Source: Siderastrea radians
Lineage: Eukaryota; Cnidaria; Anthozoa; Scleractinia; Rhizangiidae
Direction of reading: 5' to 3'
Length of the DNA stretch: 64,000 nucleotides
Assembly: GCA_964017195.1 (NCBI GenBank)
Contig: OZ024898.1
Coordinates: 12,663,557 to 12,727,556 of the forward strand
Within the stretch, counting starts at the first letter, position 1; each line of letters starts with the position of its first letter. Under the pieces are notes generated by a model. The model had not been told where the DNA came from. It worked only from the letters and a program-made list of their open reading frames with translations, and made no database searches. Position numbers and translations under genes: made by a program. Positions 34,339 through 46,400 of the stretch are shown piece after piece.

Positions 34339-37300
34339 CTACAATAAAAAAAGCAGAGACCTTCATGTAATATCTGTATTTTCAAGATAAACCGGCGGCT
34401 GGTTTAAGGTACGTCCTCTAAAAATGCATCGTCCTTCACAAAAGACACAGTAAAATAAATTACTCTGACTTTTCACTCGAGCAAAAGTCAGCTGGTCAGC
34501 CTGTTTCTTCAAAAAAAGTCAGATTGCGATTTTTATTTTTAATCAAGGGATCCGGAATACCAGTTTGTACATCGAAAGAGAAAACAATTCCAACAAATTT
34601 ACCTTCCTCAGCAAGAGCGCGGACTTCTTTTCCTGTTGGCTCTCCATCGTCAACTGCTTTCTTTTCTTCAGCCTCCTCTGCTCCCACTACGTCAGCATCT
34701 AGTGCTTCCGCTGTTTTAGCTTTTCCTGATTTCTCAGCGTCCTCTCGTTTTTCCATTTCGGTTTCCCCTGTTTTCTCCACAAAAGTATCCGCTGCTTTAT
34801 TCAGTTCAGTCTCCTCTTCTTTCTTCATTTCAGTCTCCCCTGCTTTCTCCATATCAGCATCGTCCGCTTTCCCCACTTCAGTTCCCTCTGTTTTCTTCAC
34901 TTCAGCGTGATCTGCCTTCTCAACTTCAGCGTCCTCTGCTTTCTTCATTTCATCGTCCACTCTCATATCCACTTCGATTGCCTCTGCTTTCTCCACTGCA
35001 GGTTCCGTTTCTTTCTTTATTTCATTTTTGCCTTCCTTCTCCACTTCACTTTCCTTTGCTGTCTTCACATCAGTGTTCACTGCTTTCTCTACTTGCGGTT
35101 CTGCTTCTTTCACCACTTCAGTCTCCTCTTCTTTCTCTGCTTCAACGCCCTCTGGCTTCTCAACTTCAGAGTCTGCTATTTTCCCTGCTCCAGTTCCCGC
35201 TGCTTTCTCATCTTCAGCGTCCCCTGCTTTTTCCATTTCAGCGTCCACTGGTATATCTACTTCAACTGCTTCTGCTTTCTCCACTGCAGGTTGCGCTTCT
35301 TTCTTCACATCACTTTTGCCTGCCTTCTCCACTTCATTCTCCTCTTCTTTCTCCACTTCAGTCACCTCTGCTTTCTGCAATTCAACGTCTTCTGCCTTCT
35401 CAACTTCAGAGTCCGCTTTTTTTCCCGCTTCAATTTCCGCTGCTTTCTCTTCCTTAGCGTCCTCTGCTCTCTCCATTTCAGCGTCCACTGTTATATCCAC
35501 TTCGATTGCCTCTGCTTTGTCCACTGCAGTTTCCGCTTCTTTTTCCACTTCAGTTTTTTCTGCCTTCTCAACTCCAGCGTCCTCTGCCTTCTCGACTTCA
35601 GTGTCCACTTCTTCCTGCACTGCAGGTTCCGCTTCTTTCGCCGCTTCGGCGTCCTCTGCTTTTTCTACTTCAGCATCCGCCTCTTTTTCCCTGCTAGTCT
35701 CTTGTACTTTCCCTACTTCAGTCTCTACTGCCTTTTCCACTTCAGTCACCGCTGCTTTTTCCACTTCGGTGTCGTCTTCTTTCTCCATTTGAGCGCCCGC
35801 TGGCTTTTCTACTTCATTCTCCTCTGACTGAGTCTCCACTTCATTCTCCTCTGCTTTCTCCACTTCGGTGTCCTCTACTTTCTCCACTTCGGCGTCCTCT
35901 GATTTTTCCACTTCATTGTCTGCTTCGTTTTCCCCGTCAGTCTCCGCTGCTTTCACTACTTCAACGGCCTCTGCTTTTTCCACTTCGCTGTCCGCAGCGT
36001 TCTCAAATTCAGTCTCCTCTGACAGAATCTCCACCTCGGCGTCCTCTGCTTTCTTCATTTCAATCTCCTCTCCTTTTTTCACTTCAGCGTCCGCTGCTTT
36101 TTGCCCGACAGTCTCCGCTGCTTTCTCTTGTTCTGCGTCCTCTGCTTTTTCGACTTCAGTCTCCGCTGCTTTTTCCGTTTCGGTTTCCTCTTCTTTCTGC
36201 ACTTCAACGTCCGCTTTTTTCTCGACTTCACCTTCTGCTTCCGTCACCACTTCAACGTCTGCTGCTGCTGTTTTCGCCTTTTCTAATTCTTCTGCATGGT
36301 CTGCTTTCTCCTCTTCAGTTTCCGCTGGTTTGTCCACTTCATGCTCCCCTTCTTTTGTCCCTTCAGCAGCTTCTGCGGTTTTCGCTACTCCAGCTTCAAC
36401 TGATGTAGTCGCTTCAGCTATACAATAATGTGAAGCAAACAAATTTAATTACTAGTCTCCTGCACAGTCGTTATTATTGGTGGATACGACAGGAGCTTTA
36501 CCTGACGACCATTGATAATAAATAATAATAATAAATAATGAGAACGGCTGCGTCGGGAGATAAATAAATTACCAAACGCAATAAAAATGAAAGAAATATT
36601 AACACCGTTTTTTTTTTTTTTTTTTTTTTTGCAGTAGTCAGAGGTCCCGCGTAATAAGCTAACTGGAAAGATTATTTCCCATTAAAAACTTATTAATAAT
36701 TCATGTACCATTTCATGTATCATTAATAATTCATGTACCATCACAGTGTCTCTTTTACTCGTCAAATGACGATACGTCATGTGTTGCTCCTAAGCGTTAC
36801 TGGTGAAACAGTCCTCATTAGTATCTTTGACAAAAAAGCACTTTTTAAGGACGATGCCTTCAAATACAGAGGCATTTTTGCACATGTTATGACTTTGGTG
36901 AATAAGCAGATCTTAGCAATTAAGGATTATTAAAATGGAATGACCGTCTTACGAACGAGATCTCGTGGTTGTTGCAAACGGCACCGACCACTCTGACAAT
37001 ATAAGGATTTGTATGAAATTTGATCGCTAGTTTAGTCAGGAAACTAAAAATGACAATAATCACCAATAAAGTGTACATACCAGACCACCGTCTCGAAGCC
37101 TTTCAACCGCATTTCAGCCGGTCTTTTCGTTTCCGACTGACCGTTAACCTTTCATTAACACACTCAACAAGCGTCTTCGTTTTTCTTTCAGGATGGAGTA
37201 ACAAAATATCTTTTTCGTTTTTTATTCCATTCTTGTTTCCTATTTTCTCTTGTTAAAACAATCCTCTCTATGCATCTCTTGTATAACAATCGCCAATAAA

Positions 37301-40300
37301 CAGGAGACACAAAAGGTGACTTGAATGTCACATCAGCAAAGTCAATCATTGCACCATACAGGATGTCTCTGACTATGTAATCAAAACCCGAAAACGACTG
37401 TTTTTAACGACTGTGTGCGCTTCATAATCAAAATCATCACAAGTATAAGGATGATATGCTTGTGAAAAAATATCCTTGGAACACATCGCTGTTCGCTGTG
37501 ATCTAACGCTATTTCTGTCAAATATGTAACAACATATGGAATATTACTGGCTGTGAAATCACTGATAAGCGCCACAAGTCATTGCTCTAACAGCAGGATC
37601 CCCAGACATCGCAATTATCTGATACATCACCGCCTGAAAGTAACGAAATTATTTTCGACAAGGCCCGAAGACACAGCGAAGTTAGTCTTTTGGGAATACC
37701 GAACATCACACGAACAACACCGAATCTACACGAGAGCTTACTAAAATAACCAAATTAATACACCAACTCCGTCCATTATCTAGTGGTTGCCACGGCAACA
37801 ACGAGAAAAAAAGGAAAATTGAGGGCAACCACGCATTTTTCAAAGATAATTAAGCAACCATAATTCCAAAATGCTTTAAAGTACAAAACAATGTGTGACA
37901 TTTTCTTTCCAAATTTAAGTTTAATTACCTCTGAAAAATGCGAGGTTACACCGAATTTCTTTTTGGATTACAATAGCCTTTGCTAAGATCTGCTTTTTCC
38001 GCATAGCCTCAAGCGGCGCAAGAATACCTTTGCAGATATTCGTAAGCACCATCCTTAAGAAAACCGAGTTTCTCAGACCATCCCGAGATGTACAGAATGT
38101 ATGCGCAATAACAAAAGGAAGCACCATCCTCCAAAAAACTAAAATTTAACAGATCCGTTGTTAGTAAGCTTTATAAAAGGAACACTAATCACTGGTTCGT
38201 GTTAAGGTTTAGTTATTAGTTTAAACCAGTTCACAGATTTTAAGTCAATATTCTACAGAGACGTCTCACAAAAAACACTTGGAACTTTTATTTCTCGAAA
38301 TTTTCCAGTTCCCAAAACTTCGACAGAAAAACCGACATACACTTCCAACGCTGGTGTACACATGTGAAACAAACCTCAGCTGTGTTGATTATTAATTAAT
38401 TTTTGCTTTTTGAGTTTTGGTACTCAAATAAAAGGTAATTCGATAGTTAGAGTTGGACTTTGAGGTTTTATGTTTTTTTAAAAACCATAATTTGTTTTTT
38501 CCTCTCTGTCACTGTCACCAGGTCACAAGCGTATCAAATGCCTAATTTCTTGACCAGAAGTAACTTATTGTGTCATAATATTTACCTGGCTCGCGTTTTT
38601 CGCGCTGATCTCCTCGGTCTTTTCCGGGTCGTTTGCGATAACGATGGACGGTAGCTAAAGTGAAACGAAATACATGTAGAATTTGAAAAAAAACACAAAT
38701 AAATTTTCTTACACACTCGAAGTGTGTTACTCCTGTCAAATATACACGAACTGTTACGGTATACAAAAATAGTTATACGACCTCTAACGGGCTGTACAAA
38801 CTGTAAAAGCTGACAAACTGTTAAAAAAGTTTTCAACACCAGAAGCATCCTATTGCCAAAACAAGCAGCCTTTTGTATGAACACCTCGTTAGTTTCCGCA
38901 CCTTTAAAGCATATATATATATATTTTTTGCTTTTTGGCTGCGAAAATTTGGGCTAAGACAAAAAAGTGCAAGTTTCCCTTTTTCTCCCTGCCCCTCCCT
39001 TTTTTTACTATTCTCTTTTTCTTTGCCCCAATATTCGCGAGTCCAAACGGCAAAAATATCGAGAACGTGCAAAAAAGCGAAACACCCTACGGAAACGCTT
39101 GCTACGCAGGCTACGTTAGTTAAGCTTTTGCAGAGAAATGATACTTTTTTTTTTAAATTGAAACGTGAACAGACCCAGACTTGAGTAACTGACCGCGCTA
39201 CAGCCAACACAAACAACCAAATGTATGCATGGCTCGCTCGCAAGGAAATTAACCTTTTTTTGTTGAAACGTGAACAAACGTAAAAATGTATATATGAATT
39301 CCTAGTAAAAATATATGCATGCCTAGTAAAAATTGATGCGTGCCTAGTAAAAATCTATGTATGTGCAGTAAAAATGTATGTATGCCTAGGGCGTACAGAG
39401 AAATATAACTTTTTAATGAGTCCACTTTTCTGTCTTTAGTTATGATTTTATGTGAGACAATCCACAGTCTCTCTCTAAATCACAATGTGCACTGGCTGCC
39501 AGCGATACTTTTAAAGGAGTTACGCTGTGGTTAACTCGATTTAATTTACGTTTGAATTACGTAAGATGAACTAGATAGCGACATAGGTGTTTCCAATTAT
39601 TTCATGCTACAAAAGCTGGAAATTGTGGAGACGACTAACTTGTTACATTTAGGCTTACATGTAGTTAAGCAATCATAAAATGATTTACCTTCAACGACTG
39701 ACACTTCTGGCACTTCTAGTTCGTAATCTGGATTAAGAAAAATAAGGATTCTTCCATTTTTGTTAAAGCGCAAGAGCTTTCGATTCCATTGCTGCATCTT
39801 TTTCAATTGATGTCACATGACGTAGTATGGCGAAAATCAAGTGAAAAAATGTCTGCGAAGATTTCTGGGACCTCGTATTTGCTATCTCTCTTCGGATGGT
39901 CGGCTGACACCGGATTTCAAAGGGTTGTTCATTCGATAATGTTGATGACACCCTTCTTGAACTTTTACATATCTCCAACCGATTCCTTTTATTGAAATCC
40001 AGTGCCAGGTTCCTCTTCCTTAACAGCAATCCACCTAGCATTTCTTCACGTGAGATTCACCATACCAGTTTCTGACACAGCCCAGTGTAGTACCGTCACT
40101 GGAAAAAGACTACGCGATGGAATCGAAAGGAGAGTGCGTTTTAACAGCGTTGGATTTTGAATAGGAAATACTCTTTAATTTTGATCTGGATATGACAAGA
40201 TAAAAAATAAAGGAACAATATCTCAAGCTATAATGGTTAAACTAGTTTTTGCCGTTGCTCAACACCAAATTTACTGTACTAGTAGAGATCATATCAAACT

Positions 40301-43300
40301 GCTGTCATCATTTGGTCTTCTCAGGGGCGCTCACACTCGTGGCTGAACAAACACAGGGAGTACGCATTGTATTTAATGATCAGCTAGTAGCTTTATTATG
40401 AAGTACCGAACAATAGGTATTTTAGACATCTTACCAATACTATGTTACCTTTTCATTAATGGTTAACATATAGATTTAGCCAAGCCTAAAACCGGAGCTC
40501 CACATCTTTTTTTCTGGTACTTATTAATTTGTGAAAATGCATTCATTCAACTCGTTAAATAAATATAAAACAAAAACAAATTCATGTCCCCGCTGAGTAT
40601 CGAACCAGGCTCACTAGCATCGCGGGCCGACACGATTCCACTAGCCCACGAACGCTGATACTATTTGAAGAAGTTAATTTTACTACTTATTTCTTTTCCG
40701 GTGACAAGATGATTATCAACATGAACATGCTAGTATTTTTCCTAGGAAAATGTGTGACCACCGCAAAAGCCATGGTTATCGACAGAAAAAACCAGGAGGC
40801 ACTAGCTCTCCTATATGTGGCTTCGGAACCGCGGCGAAATGCTGCGAACTCAAGCGTTATGCCGACCGAGTTTGCAGCAGAACCGACAAGAAAGTCCTCG
40901 AAGGCAAATTTAGTAACGAACTTTTCGCCTTCCACCAAAAAGACAACTTAGTATTCTTTTGAACTTCTTCTTTCCACTTATAGATATTTGATATTTTTTT
41001 CTCAAGTTCTAAACTTCACATCTGTCAAACTGAATCGTTCTGCTAAACACGATAAGCTTTTAAAAAAAAAACCTCTTTTTCCAAAGCGACGGTGGTGATG
41101 CGATTTGCTCCCAAGAAAAACGCCGGTTGCCCAAAAGCACCCGCGATTTCCCCCCAAGAAAAGATGGCATTCTCCACCCCCCGTCGGGTTGTCTTGGGAC
41201 TCCCTTCCCCATCCCTAAGAGTCTGTACGGGCGGGCGGGTGGACGTACGCTGCCGTCACAACCAAAATTTCTCGGATCGATAGGTTACCAAATTTGCATA
41301 GCAATGGTGCTCCGCCAGCGCACTTCTCGCGCGGGCTGAGCTATGATCCGCTAGACCTGAATATTGTATCACATTGTATCGTGATATCACATTCAATTAA
41401 ATCTTATTGGAGAAGAGAGGGGTGGGAAGTTATCCCCAAGGATAACTTGCAGGGATGGCGCAGTGGTGAGAACGCTCGCCTCCCACCAATGTGGCCCGGG
41501 TTCGACTCCCAGTCCCGGTGTCATATTTGGGTTGAATTTGTTGTTGATTCTCGTCCTTGCTACGAGAGGTTTTTCTCCGGGGACTCCGGTTTTCCCCTCT
41601 CTTCATAAACCAACAATTCCAAATTCCAATTCGATCTTGGAGGTGTCCCCATTTAGCATTCTGTGCTAAATACCGTTGACACCTAAATGAAGTGAATTAT
41701 TCATTTTATTTCATTTATTTATTTATTGTGGCTGGGCTGCAGGTACCAGCACATCATTACCAGTGTCCGATGACTCAGCATTTCTCTCTTGATCTGCAAT
41801 CATCAAATGAATGCAATAATATGATTAACGTTTTTAACAAAATGAGGAAAGATGTAATATTCATCATTTCACGGACCTGGGACAGAGAAAAAAATCCTGA
41901 GACCCAGACGAAGCTAAGGAAGCTATAACGAAGTTAATATTTTTCAGTTTTCATCTTCATATTCAGTCCAGTAAAAGAGATACTAAGTAAAACTAATTTG
42001 CCTTATCTTTTTAAAACCTCCGTAGATGTGCTGACTTTAAGAAATATATTGTGATATGGACAAAAAAGGTTGTGCCTGTCCACAATGTGGATGATATCTA
42101 GTCTACAGGCGATATCATAATCAAATTTGGAATACATCATGTTACAGATTGTGTCATTACATGCCGCGCGGTATGTTAAGTACATAAAATTGTGGACTAT
42201 AGTCTGTACCTGACTAAGTTGACTTCGGGCGTGGTTTTTGTCTCGTGTAATCATTGGTGAGTTAGATTAAAATGTCCAAGCACTGAACCTAGAGCCTGAG
42301 TTTTCTATGAACAACCAAAACGTGCATAGAAGAAAGAAGAATAAAGCGTCCTGCAAGTCCGTAGCCAATCTCTTACAAACAAATAACAGATAGTCGTATT
42401 TTTAATTTTAAGTGTTGTGGATGCACTGACAAGCCTGTCAGTCATTTGACACTATTTGACACTATTTGACACACAGTCGGGGCACCTTGCTCGCCAAGCA
42501 GGAGACTCTGAATTTGCATCTCCAGCATTTCCTCGTCCTCGTCTTCATCTAACAAAGGAAAAGAAAGAAACGACTATTAATAATTTAGCAGTTAAATAAA
42601 AATACAATAAAGTACAATTGTCGAGATAGAGATATTCACAACAAGTTCTCCTCGGCTTATTACATTACACAGCAACATGTAAATGGTTCATATAAATGGG
42701 GCCATTTAAAAATAATGAAGCGTGAATGGTTATTAAAGATAAATGCAGATAATGTATTGTACTACCTTCTTCATAGTCATCATCTTCGTCACTGTCTTCG
42801 CTTCCGTCCTGTTCTACCGCTTCTTGCTCTGTTGTAAGTAACATTGAAGCTCGTAAGTAGAACAAGAATAAGATTCCTCTATATACTTATTAAGCGTAAT
42901 GGACACAAGCTTTTTTAACAGCAAGAATATCAAAAATAGTATCCTTGATGAAGTGTTTAGCTAGCGTTTCAATTCTAAGAAAGGCCATTTTTTTGTCATT
43001 ATGAAAAGCGATGTTAAATTGATATATGTACGTATCTGTTACTGTTTTACTCGAGAGGTTGCTCTGTGTGGAAACCACATAAATATATACAATATATTTA
43101 GGTGAACTCTGAAAATTGGCCATCAACAATGTCAAAGACAATGTCTATAGTCTATAAAATACAATGACTAGAAAGGTTATAAAAGTCATATAACGTTATC
43201 AAAAGAGAATAAATAAATAAATAAATAAATAAAAGTTGACGTTAACGGACTGTTCAAAAATATAAGGAGAGATGTGGCTGAGAGCCCTAAACAACTGTAA

Positions 43301-43391
43301 GCGAATCACTGATTACCGTCAATAGGCTTAATACAACAAACTTTCTGCTTACTTTAGTGTAAGCTAGATATTTAAAGACACGTTAATAAAG

Positions 43392-43425
<34 letters not shown>

Positions 43426-46400
43426 CACTATTCTTATATTATTGGATGAGGAAAATGAGGAAAAAATAATGTAAATGATACCTTCTTGATCTTTCCTGCA
43501 GGAGGGAACACCTCCAAAATAATTCCACAGCTTCTGCCATTTGTCCTTTAAGATTCCGCGAGCCTAGGTGTACAATGTTTTGCGTTTTTAATTACTTATT
43601 TTCCGGTTAGAAATATGATTTATTACTGTGTATATTTTTAATAAATTTCTCTTCATTTACGCAAACAAACGTAACATAGAATAAGACAATAATGGCCGTT
43701 TTACCAAGACAAGTATGCTACATTCGCCTTAATAGTGTTTCTGGAGATAACGAAAACAAACCCACTTGGAGTTTAACTTTTTATACTATAGACGTTGTTG
43801 GGCAAACAACGTTTATTTCGCCTAGTTCTGCACCTCGTAGTTCGCCTCGTATAAAGACGGGCTCAAGACGGATGAACTACACCGATGGACGAATAATCCG
43901 TCTCCTGCCCGTCTTTATAACCAGACGAACTAAACTTTGTTTGCCCAAGTTCGTACCGGACGGATAATGCGACTCTAGTTATAAAACGGCCACTCAAACC
44001 TGCAGTGGCTATATTATCCTCTCTACGCTAGACCCTCTCAGAATCGTTATGGATGTATAAAACAGTATCAGTAAATATAATTTAGGCGACGTATCAAGTG
44101 AGAGAGACAAGAAATAACATAGAAATTGTTTCATACATGCGAGGTCGAGAAAGTGTAGAGCCCTGGATTCACCGCAGCGTTTAATGGAAGAACAAACACA
44201 GCAATCCAAACAGCAATGTCCCCTGGAAGAAGGAACTGACTGTCTTCTATCACTGACCCAAGTCCAATGACTATAATAGGCAGCCAGCAGAAACAGTCGG
44301 TTGCGACGATGAACAACAATCGTTTGGCGAGGGATGTTTCTCTTTTAGTATTGGCTGTCCTGGCCCTGATTCGTTTCTCTCTTCTCGTTCCTTGCTTGGC
44401 AAGGCGCCATTTTGACAGGCAGTTTTTCATGAATATCATGCCATATGCCACTATGATGATGGCAACAAGAGCCAAGTTCAGCCCTACAAAGATGGCAACT
44501 GAATATTCCCAGCCAGAAGTGAATTTGGGATAAAGCTGCATCGGCAGACACACCACGGATTTCCCATAATAGTATGCCCCTTTCTCTGGATCATGGAAAT
44601 ACCGGATGCCGAATGTTGGTAGGAAAGCAATGAGAAAACTGATCACCCAGATGAAAAAGCAAAAAGCATGGGCCTTTTTTCGATTGAGTGCCTTGTATCG
44701 ATATGGGAACACAATGTTCTTTACTCTTTCGACCGAGAGGAGGGACAGAACCATTATAGACACTTCACTCGACAGAACGGCAATTCCACCAATTATTTGA
44801 CATCGTAATCCAGTTCGCCACTGGAAATCATGCAGATAATAGACACCAGACCAAACAGCATCAAATACCCCGATGGTGATAAGATACACGCCCATCAGCG
44901 CATCCGCCACTGCAACGTGCATCAACATGATTGTCTGAACTACGTTCTTCTCCTTATAGAATGTTCGCCAGATTAATACAAGAGCATTGCCAACGAGAGA
45001 GAGAATACCGATAATCCAGATGCTCTGTTTAGGGTGTTTGTTACGAAACATGCTGTCACAATTCGCAAAGTTGTCATTAAAGACAAAAGCACATTCGGCG
45101 TCTTGTTTAAACTCGGCATGACAGCACATCAGGTTAGTATCAAGAGATCTGAAAGACAAGCACAAAAAAGACAGCTGGGTCCAGATTGGTATTTTCCCGC
45201 GATTTATGGATTAAGTTATCCAGCTTTCAGCTACAGTACAGTATGCGTCCCTGCAGTAACAACCATCCCACCCTCCCTCCCTCCTACATCCATCCACCTA
45301 TTCAGCCAGCCAGCCAGCCATCATCCATCCACCAACTGCGTTATTTCAGTTATAAAGACGGCTACTGAAAATGCAGTTACTTCTCTTAACAAGGGTTAAC
45401 TCTCCCCAATTAATACAAGGTACATAAGTTAATTGAATATTTCTTTTAACCAAGCCGGTGTAGGACAATAGCCTTATCACTTTTCGGAGGAGGCGTTGAA
45501 TTGCAAAGCTTTTGTTTGTATTGTTGAAAAGGGATTTACAGGTTAACCAGTTGACATCTTTGTATCTAAAAAAGTACGCTCATCCTCTCTGGTAGTAGTG
45601 CATTCAAAACTATGTTAAAGAATCTTACATTCGTGTGATTTTTTTCTTATTCCGGAAGAAATCCTTAGGGAGCTCATTCATCAAGTTGTAATGCATGAAT
45701 CTGTTATCAAGGGAGAAGACGTGAATTAATTTCTATTGTTTTATGCAATTCTGCTTTAAGTGAACAACTTCACAAGTCGTTCTTCTTTATAGGAGAGTTT
45801 GCCACGCATTCCTTACTTCACCGATCTATTACAGATTAAAAAAAAAGAAACGTTTCCATAACAGTTCTATAGCATCTACATGTAAGAATGTGGCCTTGGT
45901 TTAAAAGCTTTCGTTCAGATAATATGGTGATTTGGAAACAGGAAAACCTGGAGTTTACAAGCTAAAGCTATGTGTTACACCTTCTTTTTCTCACCACACT
46001 CAAATCGAGAGACACCATGCAATTAACAGTAACCCGTTACCAGGCGACGTTGAGCAAGCAAAATATTGCGATGTGTAAGTGGCAAACAGATCAATTATTT
46101 GCCTTTTTATCATTCAGTCAGTGCAAAGGCAAACAACGTTCACACTTCTTCAAAGCGATCATTTTTTAAATATTTTCTCAAAGTTTACTTACTTAACATT
46201 GCCGCGGTAATGTTAAGGTTAAATTCTGATCTTGACCTACCCTAACGTTTATCCTTTGCCGAGCTCCATTAAGTTTAAAATTGCTGGTTTCCTTCATTAA
46301 GTTAAGGCCTTTTATCTGCTACAAAAACTAGTGAAATCGATGTCCGATAACTCGGGAAGGTAGTTACGATTGTGATTCGAAAGAGGACAAAACTGCGCAC

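Larger units (their letters stand above)
39728..42485. other. receptor intron with repeat S and SINEs
   Basis: No exon recognised. Holds repeat S copy 2 (40465-41341) with a tRNA-like head and a separate SINE at 41450-41700. Confidence 0.4.

Noticed and set aside
34603..36417. The acidic exon as a separate single-exon gene
   Set aside because: No in-frame ATG at the start; both ends have splice consensus with the same phase as the flanking small exons.
34524..36428. Several long plus-strand frames (Ser/Phe/Cys/Leu-rich)
   Set aside because: They are shadows opposite the E/K/A-repeat exon; the minus-strand frame has fitting splice sites and phases.
37921..38127. Extra receptor tail exon ending CNLAFFRG at a good donor in phase 1
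   Set aside because: No convincing in-phase acceptor; composition unlike neighbouring tail exons. Left out of the gene model.
43693..43994. Plus-strand 91-codon frame
   Set aside because: It lies within a TIR element and reads through its inverted repeats.
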